Below are positions 15,000-21,010 of a stretch of 21,010 nt of DNA, piece by piece. A program made the position numbers and the translations under genes. The stretch's first letter is position 1; each line of letters starts with the position of its first letter. The stretch is from an uncultured Robinsoniella sp. (GTDB lineage: Bacteria; Bacillota; Clostridia; Lachnospirales; Lachnospiraceae). The notes under the pieces are model-generated. The model saw only the letters and a list, made by a program, of their open reading frames with translations. It had not been told where the DNA came from and ran no database searches. The stretch covers positions 1 to 21,010 of the forward strand of contig UQCR01000115.1 of the NCBI GenBank assembly GCA_900539655.1. Direction: 5' to 3'.

Positions 15000-16964
15000 A
15001 TGCATACTAAGCTAATTACAACTTTCTTAAAAAAACCATACGGGAAACAACTAAAATTAATTGTTGTAATACTGGTTACTGTATCATCAGCTGTGTTACT
15101 TTTTTATGTCTTATATTATAAGGATAATAAATATACGGATACTGAAAAACAACCTGTTAATGGTATCTTAGACCTTACTAATGGCTTTTCTCCTGAGAAA
15201 GGGCTTCGCTTTCTTACTCATGAGTGGGAGTTTTATCCGGGAGTTTTATTATCACCGTCTGATTTTAAAGCCGGTCCTCCTGACCGTTACCGCCAATACA
15301 TATCTATCGGGCAATATGGGGGGTTTGAAACGGGCAATCCAATTCGTTCTCCCCATGGCAGTGCCACATATCGCTTAACGATTAATCTGCCATCACCCCA
15401 ACACGATTATGCCCTGGAAATTCCGGAAGTTTATTCTGCATATCGCTTATACATTGACAATGCCCTGATAGCACAGATGGGCAATCCGGATACTGATCAA
15501 TATGAACCGGGTGTTCAAAATAGAATTTATTATTTTAGTGGTAAAGGAAGCGTACAAATTATCCTGGCTGTTACCGATTATTCCTATTATTATAGCGGAC
15601 TGGTCTATCCTCCTGCATTTGGTGATCCTTTTTCCGTCAATTTAAGGAAGCAGATAGAGCTCTGTATTTGCATTGCTGTATTCCTCATATCGGTTGGTTG
15701 TCTGTTCCTGTCATTTTTTTTAGGTATTCGGGTTCATCACAGACATTCCCTGATATTTTCCGCACTTTGCCTGGCATTAAGCGGATATACCATTTACCCC
15801 CTTATCCACACCTTTTTTCTTACATCTATCCAGCCATGGTATACCATAGAGCGTTTAAGCTATTTTTTAATGCTTTTATTAGTTGTAATCCTGCAGAATA
15901 AACTTTGTAAAATAAACAGACTAGCGATGAGAATGTCCGTGTCCGCCAGTATCATCCTTTGTGTTCTTTCTCTGGTTTGTGGCATCTTCATGCCTTATTG
16001 GAATCTAACTGTATTAAAAGCATGGTCTTATCTGTTTGCTACCACAAAATGGTTTACAGCATGTTACCTGGTTATAATTGTAATATCCGCAATATATCGA
16101 AATGTTTTACAAAATTGGTTTATCTTATCCGGCACCTTGTTCTATGCCGTTTCTATCCTGGCAGACCGTATCTTGCCCGCATATGAGCCTATATATGGAG
16201 GATATTTTTCTGAATGGGGAGGAGCCATTTTGATTTTGAGCCTGGGATTTCTGTTATGGTTTGAAATACTCGACTCTTACAAGTATCGTATAATTCTTGA
16301 AGAAAAACAGTACCATATGGAACAGCAACTTTCTATGCAGCAGGAACATTTCATTCAACTGCAGGAAAAAATTGAAGAAGTTCGGGCTGCAAAACATGAT
16401 TTGCGCCATAATCTGCGAACCTTCCGTACACTGCTAGACACGGGTAATATACAGGGTATTATGGATTATCTAAACCAATATGAAAAACAGCCAGCTTTAC
16501 AAATTGCTCCTTTCACATATTGTAATAATTTAACAGCAGATGCCGTTATCCGGTATTATACACAAATAGCCAGGGGGGCACGGATAACTTTTAATGTTTC
16601 CCTTTCCCTCCCACAAGATTTTCCCTTGCCGGATTTTGAACTTTGTATCATTCTGTCAAACCTCTTAGAAAATGCTGTTGAAGCCTGCAGCCGCCAGCAA
16701 GAACACGAAATACGCTCAATTTGTCTCCAGGGAAAATATACAAATGATCAATTTTATATGATTGTTAATAACTCTTACACCGGTAAACCATATATAAATC
16801 ATGGCCGCTTTCTTTCTTCAAAACGAAACGAGTATGGTATCGGAATCTCATCCGTCAATAAAATAATTAAAAATTATAACGGAATATGTTCCATACAGAC
16901 GAAAAACAAAGAATTTCAGGTATCAATTGTTATTCCACTGATAAAGGAAGAATCATCCAATTGA
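15000..16964 (+). CDS. 7TMR-DISM-like sensor histidine kinase with GHKL domain (654 aa)
   Basis: Membrane sensor kinase, probable partner of the LytTR regulator. Order: membrane helix at about 18-40; extracellular beta domain at about 55-210, with WEFYPGVLL and an ATYRLTI...YALEIPEVYSAYRLYIDN pattern like the jelly-roll sugar-binding domain of 7TMR-DISM receptors and GH2 enzymes; about seven membrane helices (222-425); a coiled-coil linker (about 430-462); phospho-acceptor segment KHDLRHN with H466; N-box NLLENAVEA (554-562); glycine box YGIGISS (612-618); and a short final beta segment. The ATG has CGGAGGAAA upstream. It lies 53 bases after the surface-protein gene. Carbohydrate sensing is inferred from the domain layout and the neighbouring polysaccharide genes. 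The kinase assignment itself is firm. Confidence 0.9.
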   Translation: MHTKLITTFLKKPYGKQLKLIVVILVTVSSAVLLFYVLYYKDNKYTDTEKQPVNGILDLTNGFSPEKGLRFLTHEWEFYPGVLLSPSDFKAGPPDRYRQYISIGQYGGFETGNPIRSPHGSATYRLTINLPSPQHDYALEIPEVYSAYRLYIDNALIAQMGNPDTDQYEPGVQNRIYYFSGKGSVQIILAVTDYSYYYSGLVYPPAFGDPFSVNLRKQIELCICIAVFLISVGCLFLSFFLGIRVHHRHSLIFSALCLALSGYTIYPLIHTFFLTSIQPWYTIERLSYFLMLLLVVILQNKLCKINRLAMRMSVSASIILCVLSLVCGIFMPYWNLTVLKAWSYLFATTKWFTACYLVIIVISAIYRNVLQNWFILSGTLFYAVSILADRILPAYEPIYGGYFSEWGGAILILSLGFLLWFEILDSYKYRIILEEKQYHMEQQLSMQQEHFIQLQEKIEEVRAAKHDLRHNLRTFRTLLDTGNIQGIMDYLNQYEKQPALQIAPFTYCNNLTADAVIRYYTQIARGARITFNVSLSLPQDFPLPDFELCIILSNLLENAVEACSRQQEHEIRSICLQGKYTNDQFYMIVNNSYTGKPYINHGRFLSSKRNEYGIGISSVNKIIKNYNGICSIQTKNKEFQVSIVIPLIKEESSN

Positions 16965-17000
16965 GATATCATTCATTTATAATCAACATTCCTTAAAAAA

Positions 17001-17056
17001 TTGTAAGAAAAATGCAAGGAAAACTCATTCTTTCATTCACAAATACGTATTATACT
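17001..17056 (+). promoter_or_regulatory. Possible activated promoter of the 38-residue peptide gene
   Basis: TATACT (17051-17056) is a fair -10. The -35 position (17028-17033, TTCTTT) is poor. About 33 bases upstream are TTGTAA (17001-17006) and ATGCAA (17012-17017), an 11-base direct repeat of the kind bound by OmpR-family regulators. They resemble half-sites upstream of the VanRS-like genes but run in the opposite orientation relative to transcription. Read as an activator-dependent promoter, at low confidence. Confidence 0.3.
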
Positions 17057-17087
17057 AATAGAATCAAGAAGAAAGAGGTAAATACGT

Positions 17088-17204
17088 ATGAAGAAAATAA
17101 ATCTGGTCAGTGGTATTGTTGTTTTATTTGTAATCATAGGAATTGTATTTTTGTATACACATACGGAAGAAGTCATAAACCTCATTAGTCCAAAAAAAGT
17201 TTAA
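17088..17204 (+). CDS. Single-pass small membrane peptide (38 aa)
   Basis: Short frame: basic start MKKINLVSG, a 13-residue V/I/L/F helix (about 10-22), then YTHTEEVINLISPKKV facing the other side. The support is an AAAGAGG site about 9 bases upstream, an upstream promoter-like region, and a hairpin terminator 41 bases after the stop, so it could be a monocistronic unit. It lies 123 bases after the kinase gene. It has no cysteine and there is no AgrB-type protease nearby, so it does not look like a cyclic autoinducer. It could be a small regulator of the kinase, a processed signal, or a type I toxin-like peptide. No family is recognised. Confidence 0.55.
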   Translation: MKKINLVSGIVVLFVIIGIVFLYTHTEEVINLISPKKV

Positions 17205-17245
17205 ATGGCAGACGTAAATGTATTTGGTTAATCTAATTTTAAACA

Positions 17246-17278
17246 GAAGCAGAGTGCAAATAATTTGCGCTCTGCTTC
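17246..17278. terminator. Bidirectional hairpin terminator between convergent genes
   Basis: GAAGCAGAGTGCAAA (17246-17260) pairs over 15 positions (one G-U) with TTTGCGCTCTGCTTC (17264-17278), leaving a 3-base loop. It lies after the plus-strand 38-residue peptide and downstream, on the minus strand, of the PepSY-like gene. Neither side has a long pure T tract (plus side GTATATTGTTTCTC, minus side TGTTTAAAATT), but the stem is strong. A shared terminator for the two convergent units is the simplest reading. Confidence 0.65.
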
Positions 17279-17305
17279 GTATATTGTTTCTCTATATTCC
17301 GTATA

Positions 17306-17509
17306 TTTATAGATCTACTCCGCTTCAAACGATTGTATCAGACTGGCATTTTCTGACTCTGCAAACTCTGCATTTTTATAGATCTACTCCGCTTCAACTG
17401 ATTGTATGAGACTGGTATTTTCTGACTCTGCTAACTCTGCATTTTTATAGATCTACTCCGCTTCAAACGATTGTATCAGACTGGTATTTTCTGACTCTGC
17501 TAACTCTGC
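17306..17509. repeat. Three 69-bp tandem repeats covering the 3' end of the PepSY-like gene
   Basis: Units at 17306-17374, 17375-17443 and 17444-17509 (last unit 66 bases before it diverges), differing at only a few positions. On the minus strand the third unit encodes the last 19 or so residues and the stop codon of the PepSY-like protein (ELAESENTSLIQSFEAE then TAG). The other two lie after the stop. The period, 69 bases, is 23 codons, so all three copies stay in the same frame, each ending in its own TAG. Confidence 0.93.
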
Positions 17510-18427
17510 TTCGGGTATTGATTCTAATGTTTCCTGCATCATTTCCGATTCCTTTATCCCGGATGCTTTTTCAGCCGTCTCAGAAAGCAAGAGGCTGGCA
17601 TCATAGATGACACCTTTAAACTTCTTGTCATATCTGGAAAAAGACAACAATGCCCGTTCTCCATTTGTCCCGGTTACCTCAATAGTGATCTCGGGATCAT
17701 TATTGGAATATCCCTGGCAGCCATATTCCGAAGACACAGCTTTTCCGTTTACAATATTCAGCTTTTCTGCCACTTTCTTTGCCAGCTCCGTATACTCGCC
17801 TGGATTCTCCATCAGTTTCTGGTCAAAATCCAGAGAAACTTTCTTATCCAGTGTCCGTGAATAGCCGGCATTAAAACGTTCCCCCGTCACCGCATCGATC
17901 ATAAATGTATAGCAGGTATCTTCCGGCAATCTGGTTTCTCCAAGCCGGACGTCACCGCTCCAGAAAGCCCTGGGAAAGTTCTCTGTACCTGCATTATATG
18001 ACATATAGATCGTTGCACCGCTCATCTTTAGTCCAAAAAGCTCCCATAACATCCTGGCACCTATTTCAGCTGCCGCATCCTGCTTCAGATCCTTATCCGT
18101 CGGTATACTGTCTTTGGTCAGCGGATCGGAGACTACTTTGTAAATACCTTTCACATAGTCATCTGCCGTCTCTGGCTTTTCAGCCATGATTGTCTTTTCT
18201 TCCTGCGTCTCCTTTCCTTCAGGTGCTTCTTCACTGAATGCTTGTTTTGTTTCCGATATTTCTTCTTTTAAAAGATAGCGGGTGGGAACTGCTGCCGTTT
18301 TCCCAAGCTCTGCAGCCATGACTGCATCACTCACTCCTCCAAATAAAAACGCGCATACGCCGATTGCTGCAAACGCTCCGGCTATAATTTTAGGAAATTC
18401 ATTTTTTTTATCTCTTCTATTATCCAT
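17453..18427 (-). CDS. Exported or anchored PepSY-like protein of unknown function (324 aa)
   Basis: Basic N-terminus (MDNRRDKKNEFPK), hydrophobic helix (about 14-33) and a possible cleavage site around AVMAAE (35-40). An acidic linker follows, with EE and KE stretches (about 53-90). The globular part (about 95-290) includes YTFMIDAVTGERFNAG, the DAxTGE turn typical of PepSY-like domains, and a related strand pattern near ITIEVTGTNGERALLSF. The acidic C-terminus is EAELAESENTSLIQSFEAE. It therefore acts outside the membrane. The ATG has GGGAG 5 bases upstream. It follows the VanRS-like pair on the same strand after 177 bases that hold its own promoter-like region and an inverted repeat. It is a likely target or accessory sensor of that pair. 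PepSY identity is moderate. Its 3' end is tandemly repeated. Confidence 0.75.
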   Translation of the reverse strand: MDNRRDKKNEFPKIIAGAFAAIGVCAFLFGGVSDAVMAAELGKTAAVPTRYLLKEEISETKQAFSEEAPEGKETQEEKTIMAEKPETADDYVKGIYKVVSDPLTKDSIPTDKDLKQDAAAEIGARMLWELFGLKMSGATIYMSYNAGTENFPRAFWSGDVRLGETRLPEDTCYTFMIDAVTGERFNAGYSRTLDKKVSLDFDQKLMENPGEYTELAKKVAEKLNIVNGKAVSSEYGCQGYSNNDPEITIEVTGTNGERALLSFSRYDKKFKGVIYDASLLLSETAEKASGIKESEMMQETLESIPEAELAESENTSLIQSFEAE

Positions 18428-18454
18428 ATTTACTCCCGTCGTTTCCGGCTAGTG

Positions 18455-18518
18455 CTCCATCCCGCCAATCTAGTGACAGTGCTGAATATTATGTCAGCCT
18501 GCCAGGCGGTGAATGGAG
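18455..18518 (-). repeat. Interrupted inverted repeat in the leader of the PepSY-like gene
   Basis: Outer arms CTCCATCCCGCC (18455-18466) and GGCGGTGAATGGAG (18505-18518) pair as CCGCC/GGCGG and CTCCAT/ATGGAG around a small internal loop. Inside are TGACA (18474-18478) and TGTCA (18492-18496), and a short GCCTGCCAGGC palindrome overlaps the right arm. Transcribed from the minus strand this would fold into a branched RNA ending about 28 bases before the gene's start codon. It may be a leader structure or the trace of a small mobile repeat. It is not a recognised riboswitch. Confidence 0.45.
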
Positions 18519-18581
18519 TATTAACCTGCCTTATTTATAGTCTCTGTTCTGTGATCACATAACCTATCTTAGTCCGCTAAA

Positions 18582-18619
18582 ATTATAGAGTTGTAATTAA
18601 CTTATTACGAAGTTGTAAA
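18582..18619 (-). promoter_or_regulatory. Promoter and putative VanR-like operator for the PepSY-like gene
   Basis: On the minus strand TTTACAACTTCGTAATA (18619-18603) precedes a perfect TATAAT (18587-18582). The plus strand shows TTGTAA at 18591 and 18613 with TTATTA at 18602, an 11-base period. The same 17-base motif, 15 of 17 bases identical, lies upstream of the regulator gene at 20793-20809. The site overlaps the last codons of the kinase gene. No good -35 is present, as expected for an OmpR-family-activated promoter. Confidence 0.45.
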
Positions 18620-19999
18620 AATCACTTTTACTTCCGTTCCTTCCATGGGATCGGATCTTAACTCAAGATACGCGTTATGAAGTTCTGCAATCTGCTCACA
18701 GATGGATAAGCCTAATCCGGCTCCGCCTTCCTTGCGGCTTCTGGATTTATCTGCCCGATAAAATGCTTCCTTTACATGACGCAGCTGTCTCTCTGTCATT
18801 CCTTTCCCCCAGTCCTTTACGGACAGGATTTTATAATTGTCTTCCTGATAAGCCGTCACTTCAATAGAATCCTTTGGTTTACTGGCTTTGATAGCATTGT
18901 CAATCAGGTTAACCAGCAGGCTTTCCAGCAGTTCTGCATTTCCGGTAATACAATCCGTTTCATGGCAGATGGAGACTGTAATTTCTTTTTCAGAAGCTTT
19001 TCGCTGAATGGTATTCTTAACGGCTTCCAGTAATACTTTTATTTCTATCTTTTCTTTTTTGATATCATTATTGCGCATCATCGCCAGATCCAGCAACTGG
19101 TACGCCATATTTTCCATTCTTTTGCACTCGCTCATAATGTATCCGCAGGACATAATCCTGTCTTCTTCCGTGATGACCGCTTTTTGTATGTACTCTGCAT
19201 ATCCGTAGATTGCAGTTAAGGGAGTGCGCAATTCATGAGCAAAGTTATCGACAAATTGTTGTTTCTGCCTTGCGGCCTCATTCAGATCCGATATTTGTTT
19301 TTGGATTTCCATAGCCATGTGATTAAAGCTCTGTGCCATAAATGCTAATTCGTCATTGCCGGAAACAGGAAGCCTTTTTTCATATTCTCCTGCCGCAATC
19401 CCCATTGACGCATCTGAAATCTGTTTCAGCGGACGAAAAATCCGGTTCAGCAAAACCAGCAGGCAGAATGCCAGACATATGGATAAAACCGTTCCCGACA
19501 GATAAAGCGTATTCTTTAACTGCTTCCAGGAAGTGATAGTCTCTACTATATTATAGCGGTAAACCAGGGCATACCCATCATAAGGAGCAGGAAGCAGACC
19601 GGTTACATATACAGACGGCCCACTGCTGTCTTTTATGGATACATAACGCTGTCCGGCCTTCAGGGTATCCATATTGACCCACTCCAAAGCTTCCTGTGCC
19701 ATATTGGTATAAACCAGCTTTTCTTTTTCGTAAACCGCCAGTCCCATGCCGTTGCCTTTTACAAGGTAAGAATACGGATGCATCAAGCTCTCCATGGACG
19801 TGCCAATTTCTACCCCCCGGCTGTCCAGCGCCTGAAAATCTTTTATGACAGATGAAGCAATCACATAATGTTCAGCCAGGCAGCGTTCTTTTATTACCCC
19901 CACCTTATCTTTAAAAATAATAGCTGACATTACGGTTATCCCGGCATATAAAAAAAGTAAAAACAAAATAAGCGTTGTAAAAAAAGCCTGTTTTTTCAT
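18605..19999 (-). CDS. VanS/PhoR-type sensor histidine kinase (464 aa)
   Basis: Classical membrane kinase. First helix at about 8-29; extracellular domain at about 30-160 with a CACHE/PAS-like pattern (GLAVYEKEKLVYTNM ... GYALVYRYN); second helix at about 163-185; HAMP domain at about 186-238; HisKA with phospho-acceptor H255 in FAHELRTPLTAIYGY; HATPase_c with N-box NLIDNAIKA (364-372), DWGKGM (396-401) and GAGLGLSI (426-433). All key residues are intact. Its ATG overlaps the regulator's stop codon as ATGA, so translation is probably coupled. The signal is unknown. The neighbouring exported PepSY-like protein may act with the extracellular domain. Confidence 0.95.
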   Translation of the reverse strand: MKKQAFFTTLILFLLFLYAGITVMSAIIFKDKVGVIKERCLAEHYVIASSVIKDFQALDSRGVEIGTSMESLMHPYSYLVKGNGMGLAVYEKEKLVYTNMAQEALEWVNMDTLKAGQRYVSIKDSSGPSVYVTGLLPAPYDGYALVYRYNIVETITSWKQLKNTLYLSGTVLSICLAFCLLVLLNRIFRPLKQISDASMGIAAGEYEKRLPVSGNDELAFMAQSFNHMAMEIQKQISDLNEAARQKQQFVDNFAHELRTPLTAIYGYAEYIQKAVITEEDRIMSCGYIMSECKRMENMAYQLLDLAMMRNNDIKKEKIEIKVLLEAVKNTIQRKASEKEITVSICHETDCITGNAELLESLLVNLIDNAIKASKPKDSIEVTAYQEDNYKILSVKDWGKGMTERQLRHVKEAFYRADKSRSRKEGGAGLGLSICEQIAELHNAYLELRSDPMEGTEVKVIFTTS

Positions 20000-20691
20000 C
20001 TGGCAACCTCCAGGCGATATCCCATCTTATATACGGTCTTTATATAATTTTCCAACTCCAGCTTCTTCCGCAGCCTCTGTATATGTACATCCACCGTCCT
20101 GGTATCCCCTTCAAAATCATACCCCCAGACCAGCTCCAGAAGTTTTTCCCTTGAGAGTGCAATGTTTCTGTTCGTAATTAACGTTTCCAGCAGATCATAC
20201 TCCTTTGGTGTACACTCCGTAAGCAGGCCATTTAAAAATACCTGATGGCTGTCAAAATCTATTCTCACCTTTCCCACGTGAAAGACGGCATTCTGCTTTA
20301 ATGTCCTGCGCAGAACCGCCTCCACACGTGCCAGCAGCTCCAGCATCTGAAACGGTTTCGTAATATAGTCATCCGCTCCCATTTTTAATCCTTTGACCCG
20401 GTCCGATAAACCGGTCCTGGCAGTGAGAAAAATAGTAGGCGTTCCCCTTGATACACCGTACACCTCATATCCGTCAGATCCGGGCAGCATAATATCCAGG
20501 ATTAACAGATCAAAACGGTTCTGTTCAAGTGCCCGGACTGCCTCCTCACCGTCAAATGCAGACACACATGTATGCCCCACAAGCTGCAGATTCCTCCTGA
20601 CTAATTCATTGATAGCCAACTCATCTTCTACAATCAGTATTGCCGCCATATTTATACCCATTGCGTAACACAGAGTGCCTGCAATACGCAT
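19996..20691 (-). CDS. OmpR/VanR-type response regulator (217-231 aa)
   Basis: Receiver domain from MAAILIVEDE, with phospho-acceptor D52 (numbered from that methionine) in LILDIMLPG, the switch threonine in FLTART, and the lysine in ITKPF. Winged-helix DNA-binding domain in the C-terminal half, with TPKEYDLLETL, VWGYDFEGDTRTVDVHIQRLRKKL and the final wing YKMGYRLEV. The start is unresolved. The ATG at 20691 has AAAGGG only 2 bases away. The methionine at 20649 fits the family N-terminus but lacks a clear ribosome binding site, and a third ATG lies at 20661. First gene of the pair with the kinase. It probably autoregulates through the motif at 20793-20809. Confidence 0.94.
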   Translation of the reverse strand: MRIAGTLCYAMGINMAAILIVEDELAINELVRRNLQLVGHTCVSAFDGEEAVRALEQNRFDLLILDIMLPGSDGYEVYGVSRGTPTIFLTARTGLSDRVKGLKMGADDYITKPFQMLELLARVEAVLRRTLKQNAVFHVGKVRIDFDSHQVFLNGLLTECTPKEYDLLETLITNRNIALSREKLLELVWGYDFEGDTRTVDVHIQRLRKKLELENYIKTVYKMGYRLEVAR

Positions 20692-20737
20692 TTCCCTTTC
20701 TTATTTAAATTTGATAAGTATCTGACAATTCGCATTG

Positions 20738-20768
20738 TATTTGGGTTTTGTTGATTATGGATGCTTTG
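20738..20768. repeat. Diverged 31-bp direct repeat, copy A
   Basis: This copy matches 20979-21009 at 25 of 31 positions without gaps. Both begin TATTTGGGTT and end GCTTTG. The copies are 241 bases apart. Copy A lies between the regulator start and its putative operator. Copy B reaches the window edge, so the full length of the duplication cannot be seen. Confidence 0.55.
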
Positions 20769-20777
20769 CAGAATAGA

Positions 20778-20809
20778 ACTATATCATGAGGATGTTACCA
20801 AGTTGTAAA
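20778..20809 (-). promoter_or_regulatory. Promoter and putative autoregulatory operator of the VanRS-like pair
   Basis: On the minus strand TTTACAACTTGGTAACA (20809-20793) contains half-sites TTTACA and GTAACA with an 11-base period. TATAGT (20783-20778) follows 9 bases later as a -10. No consensus -35 is seen, fitting an activated promoter. Fifteen of 17 bases of the motif recur upstream of the PepSY-like gene. Confidence 0.45.
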
Positions 20810-20883
20810 CTTTTAGGCAGCCTATAAACATAAAGCATGTAACACTTAATGGCAGGCAAAAGTGACGGTTGTGACATATGTCA

Positions 20884-20920
20884 AAAAACAGAGTCAGCCT
20901 CCATAGGCGAATCTGTTTTT
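20884..20920. terminator. Bidirectional hairpin terminator at the right edge
   Basis: AAAAACAGA (20884-20892) pairs with TCTGTTTTT (20912-20920), with an inner GCCT/AGGC stem and a small internal loop. A run of A on one side and T on the other makes it work in both directions. On the minus strand it would end a gene entering from the right edge and insulate the VanRS-like promoter from it. Confidence 0.6.
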
Positions 20921-20953
20921 ATATGAATTGTTCCTAATACTACAGCGAACGTT

Positions 20954-21010
20954 TTATAGGGTTCTATTAAATGACTTATATTTGGGTTTAGCTGAGGAAG
21001 GACGCTTTGT
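20954..21010 (-). CDS. Possible 3' end of a minus-strand gene (partial)
   Basis: One minus-strand frame is open from the window edge for 18 codons (TKRPSSAKPKYKSFNRTL) to a TAA at 20956-20954. That is 34 bases before the hairpin terminator, a normal arrangement for a gene end. A second frame is open further, through the hairpin, which fits less well. The tract is too short to identify. Copy A of the 31-base repeat encodes a similar TKPKY in the corresponding frame but with a stop codon, as if copy A were a decayed relic of this end. Confidence 0.3.
   Translation of the reverse strand, partial: TKRPSSAKPKYKSFNRTL
20979..21009. repeat. Diverged 31-bp direct repeat, copy B
   Basis: Partner of 20738-20768 (25 of 31 positions identical). 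It lies within the possible gene end at the right edge and may continue beyond the window. Confidence 0.55.

Noticed and set aside
17088..17204. AgrD-like cyclic autoinducer peptide
   Set aside because: It has no cysteine or serine in a suitable position before an acidic recognition tail, and there is no AgrB-type protease nearby. The kinase is 7TMR-DISM-like, not a typical AgrC.
17218..17409. 63-residue plus-strand frame across the tandem repeats (YRSTPLQ repeats)
   Set aside because: It is open only because the 69-bp repeats lack stops in that frame. There is no ribosome binding site, and the repeats are explained as the 3' end of the minus-strand gene.
20849..20926. Plus-strand 25-residue frame beginning MAGKSDGCDIC
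   Set aside because: It has no ribosome binding site, and its second half is the hairpin terminator.

Overview
The window looks like a chromosomal segment of a low-GC Gram-positive of the class Clostridia, most likely a Lachnospiraceae-type gut bacterium. This is inferred from the AT-rich sequence, strong AGGAGG-type ribosome binding sites, GHKL/LytTR and VanRS-like two-component systems, and the style of the surface proteins. No RNA gene, insertion sequence, phage gene or CRISPR array is visible.

Region 1 (35-10283, minus strand) is a tightly packed surface-polysaccharide operon that continues past the left edge. In transcription order it encodes a protein made of three helicase-associated (HA) repeats, a membrane-anchored beta-helix protein, a GT2 glycosyltransferase, an acyltransferase-3 membrane protein, a polysaccharide pyruvyl transferase, a Wzx-type flippase and three more GT2 glycosyltransferases. 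Gaps are about 10-40 bases, or stop and start overlap. A near-consensus promoter (10255-10283) precedes the HA gene. The content suggests a flippase-exported, pyruvylated and acylated polysaccharide.

Region 2 (10416-17204, plus strand) is divergent from it. It holds a LytTR response regulator (10521-11276), a 1168-residue membrane-anchored surface protein with two related halves (11440-14946), and a 7TMR-DISM-like GHKL histidine kinase with a putative sugar-binding extracellular domain (15000-16964). Two short peptides with good ribosome binding sites lie at the ends: 25 residues (10416-10493) and 38 residues with one membrane span (17088-17204). I read this as a signalling and surface-display unit next to the polysaccharide operon. 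Functional coupling is inference.

Region 3 (17205-21010, minus strand) appears somewhat richer in GC. A VanR/VanS-like pair (ATGA overlap) is followed by a gene for a secreted or anchored PepSY-like protein. A 17-base motif matching at 15 of 17 positions lies upstream of both the regulator gene and the PepSY-like gene, which suggests one regulon. The 3' end of the PepSY-like gene is present as three in-frame 69-base tandem copies, two of them beyond its stop codon. The right edge has a bidirectional hairpin terminator, a diverged 31-base direct repeat and perhaps the tail of a minus-strand gene.

The most unusual items are the repeat-amplified gene end, the kinase/surface-protein/regulator unit with its two small peptides, and the HA-repeat protein heading a polysaccharide operon.
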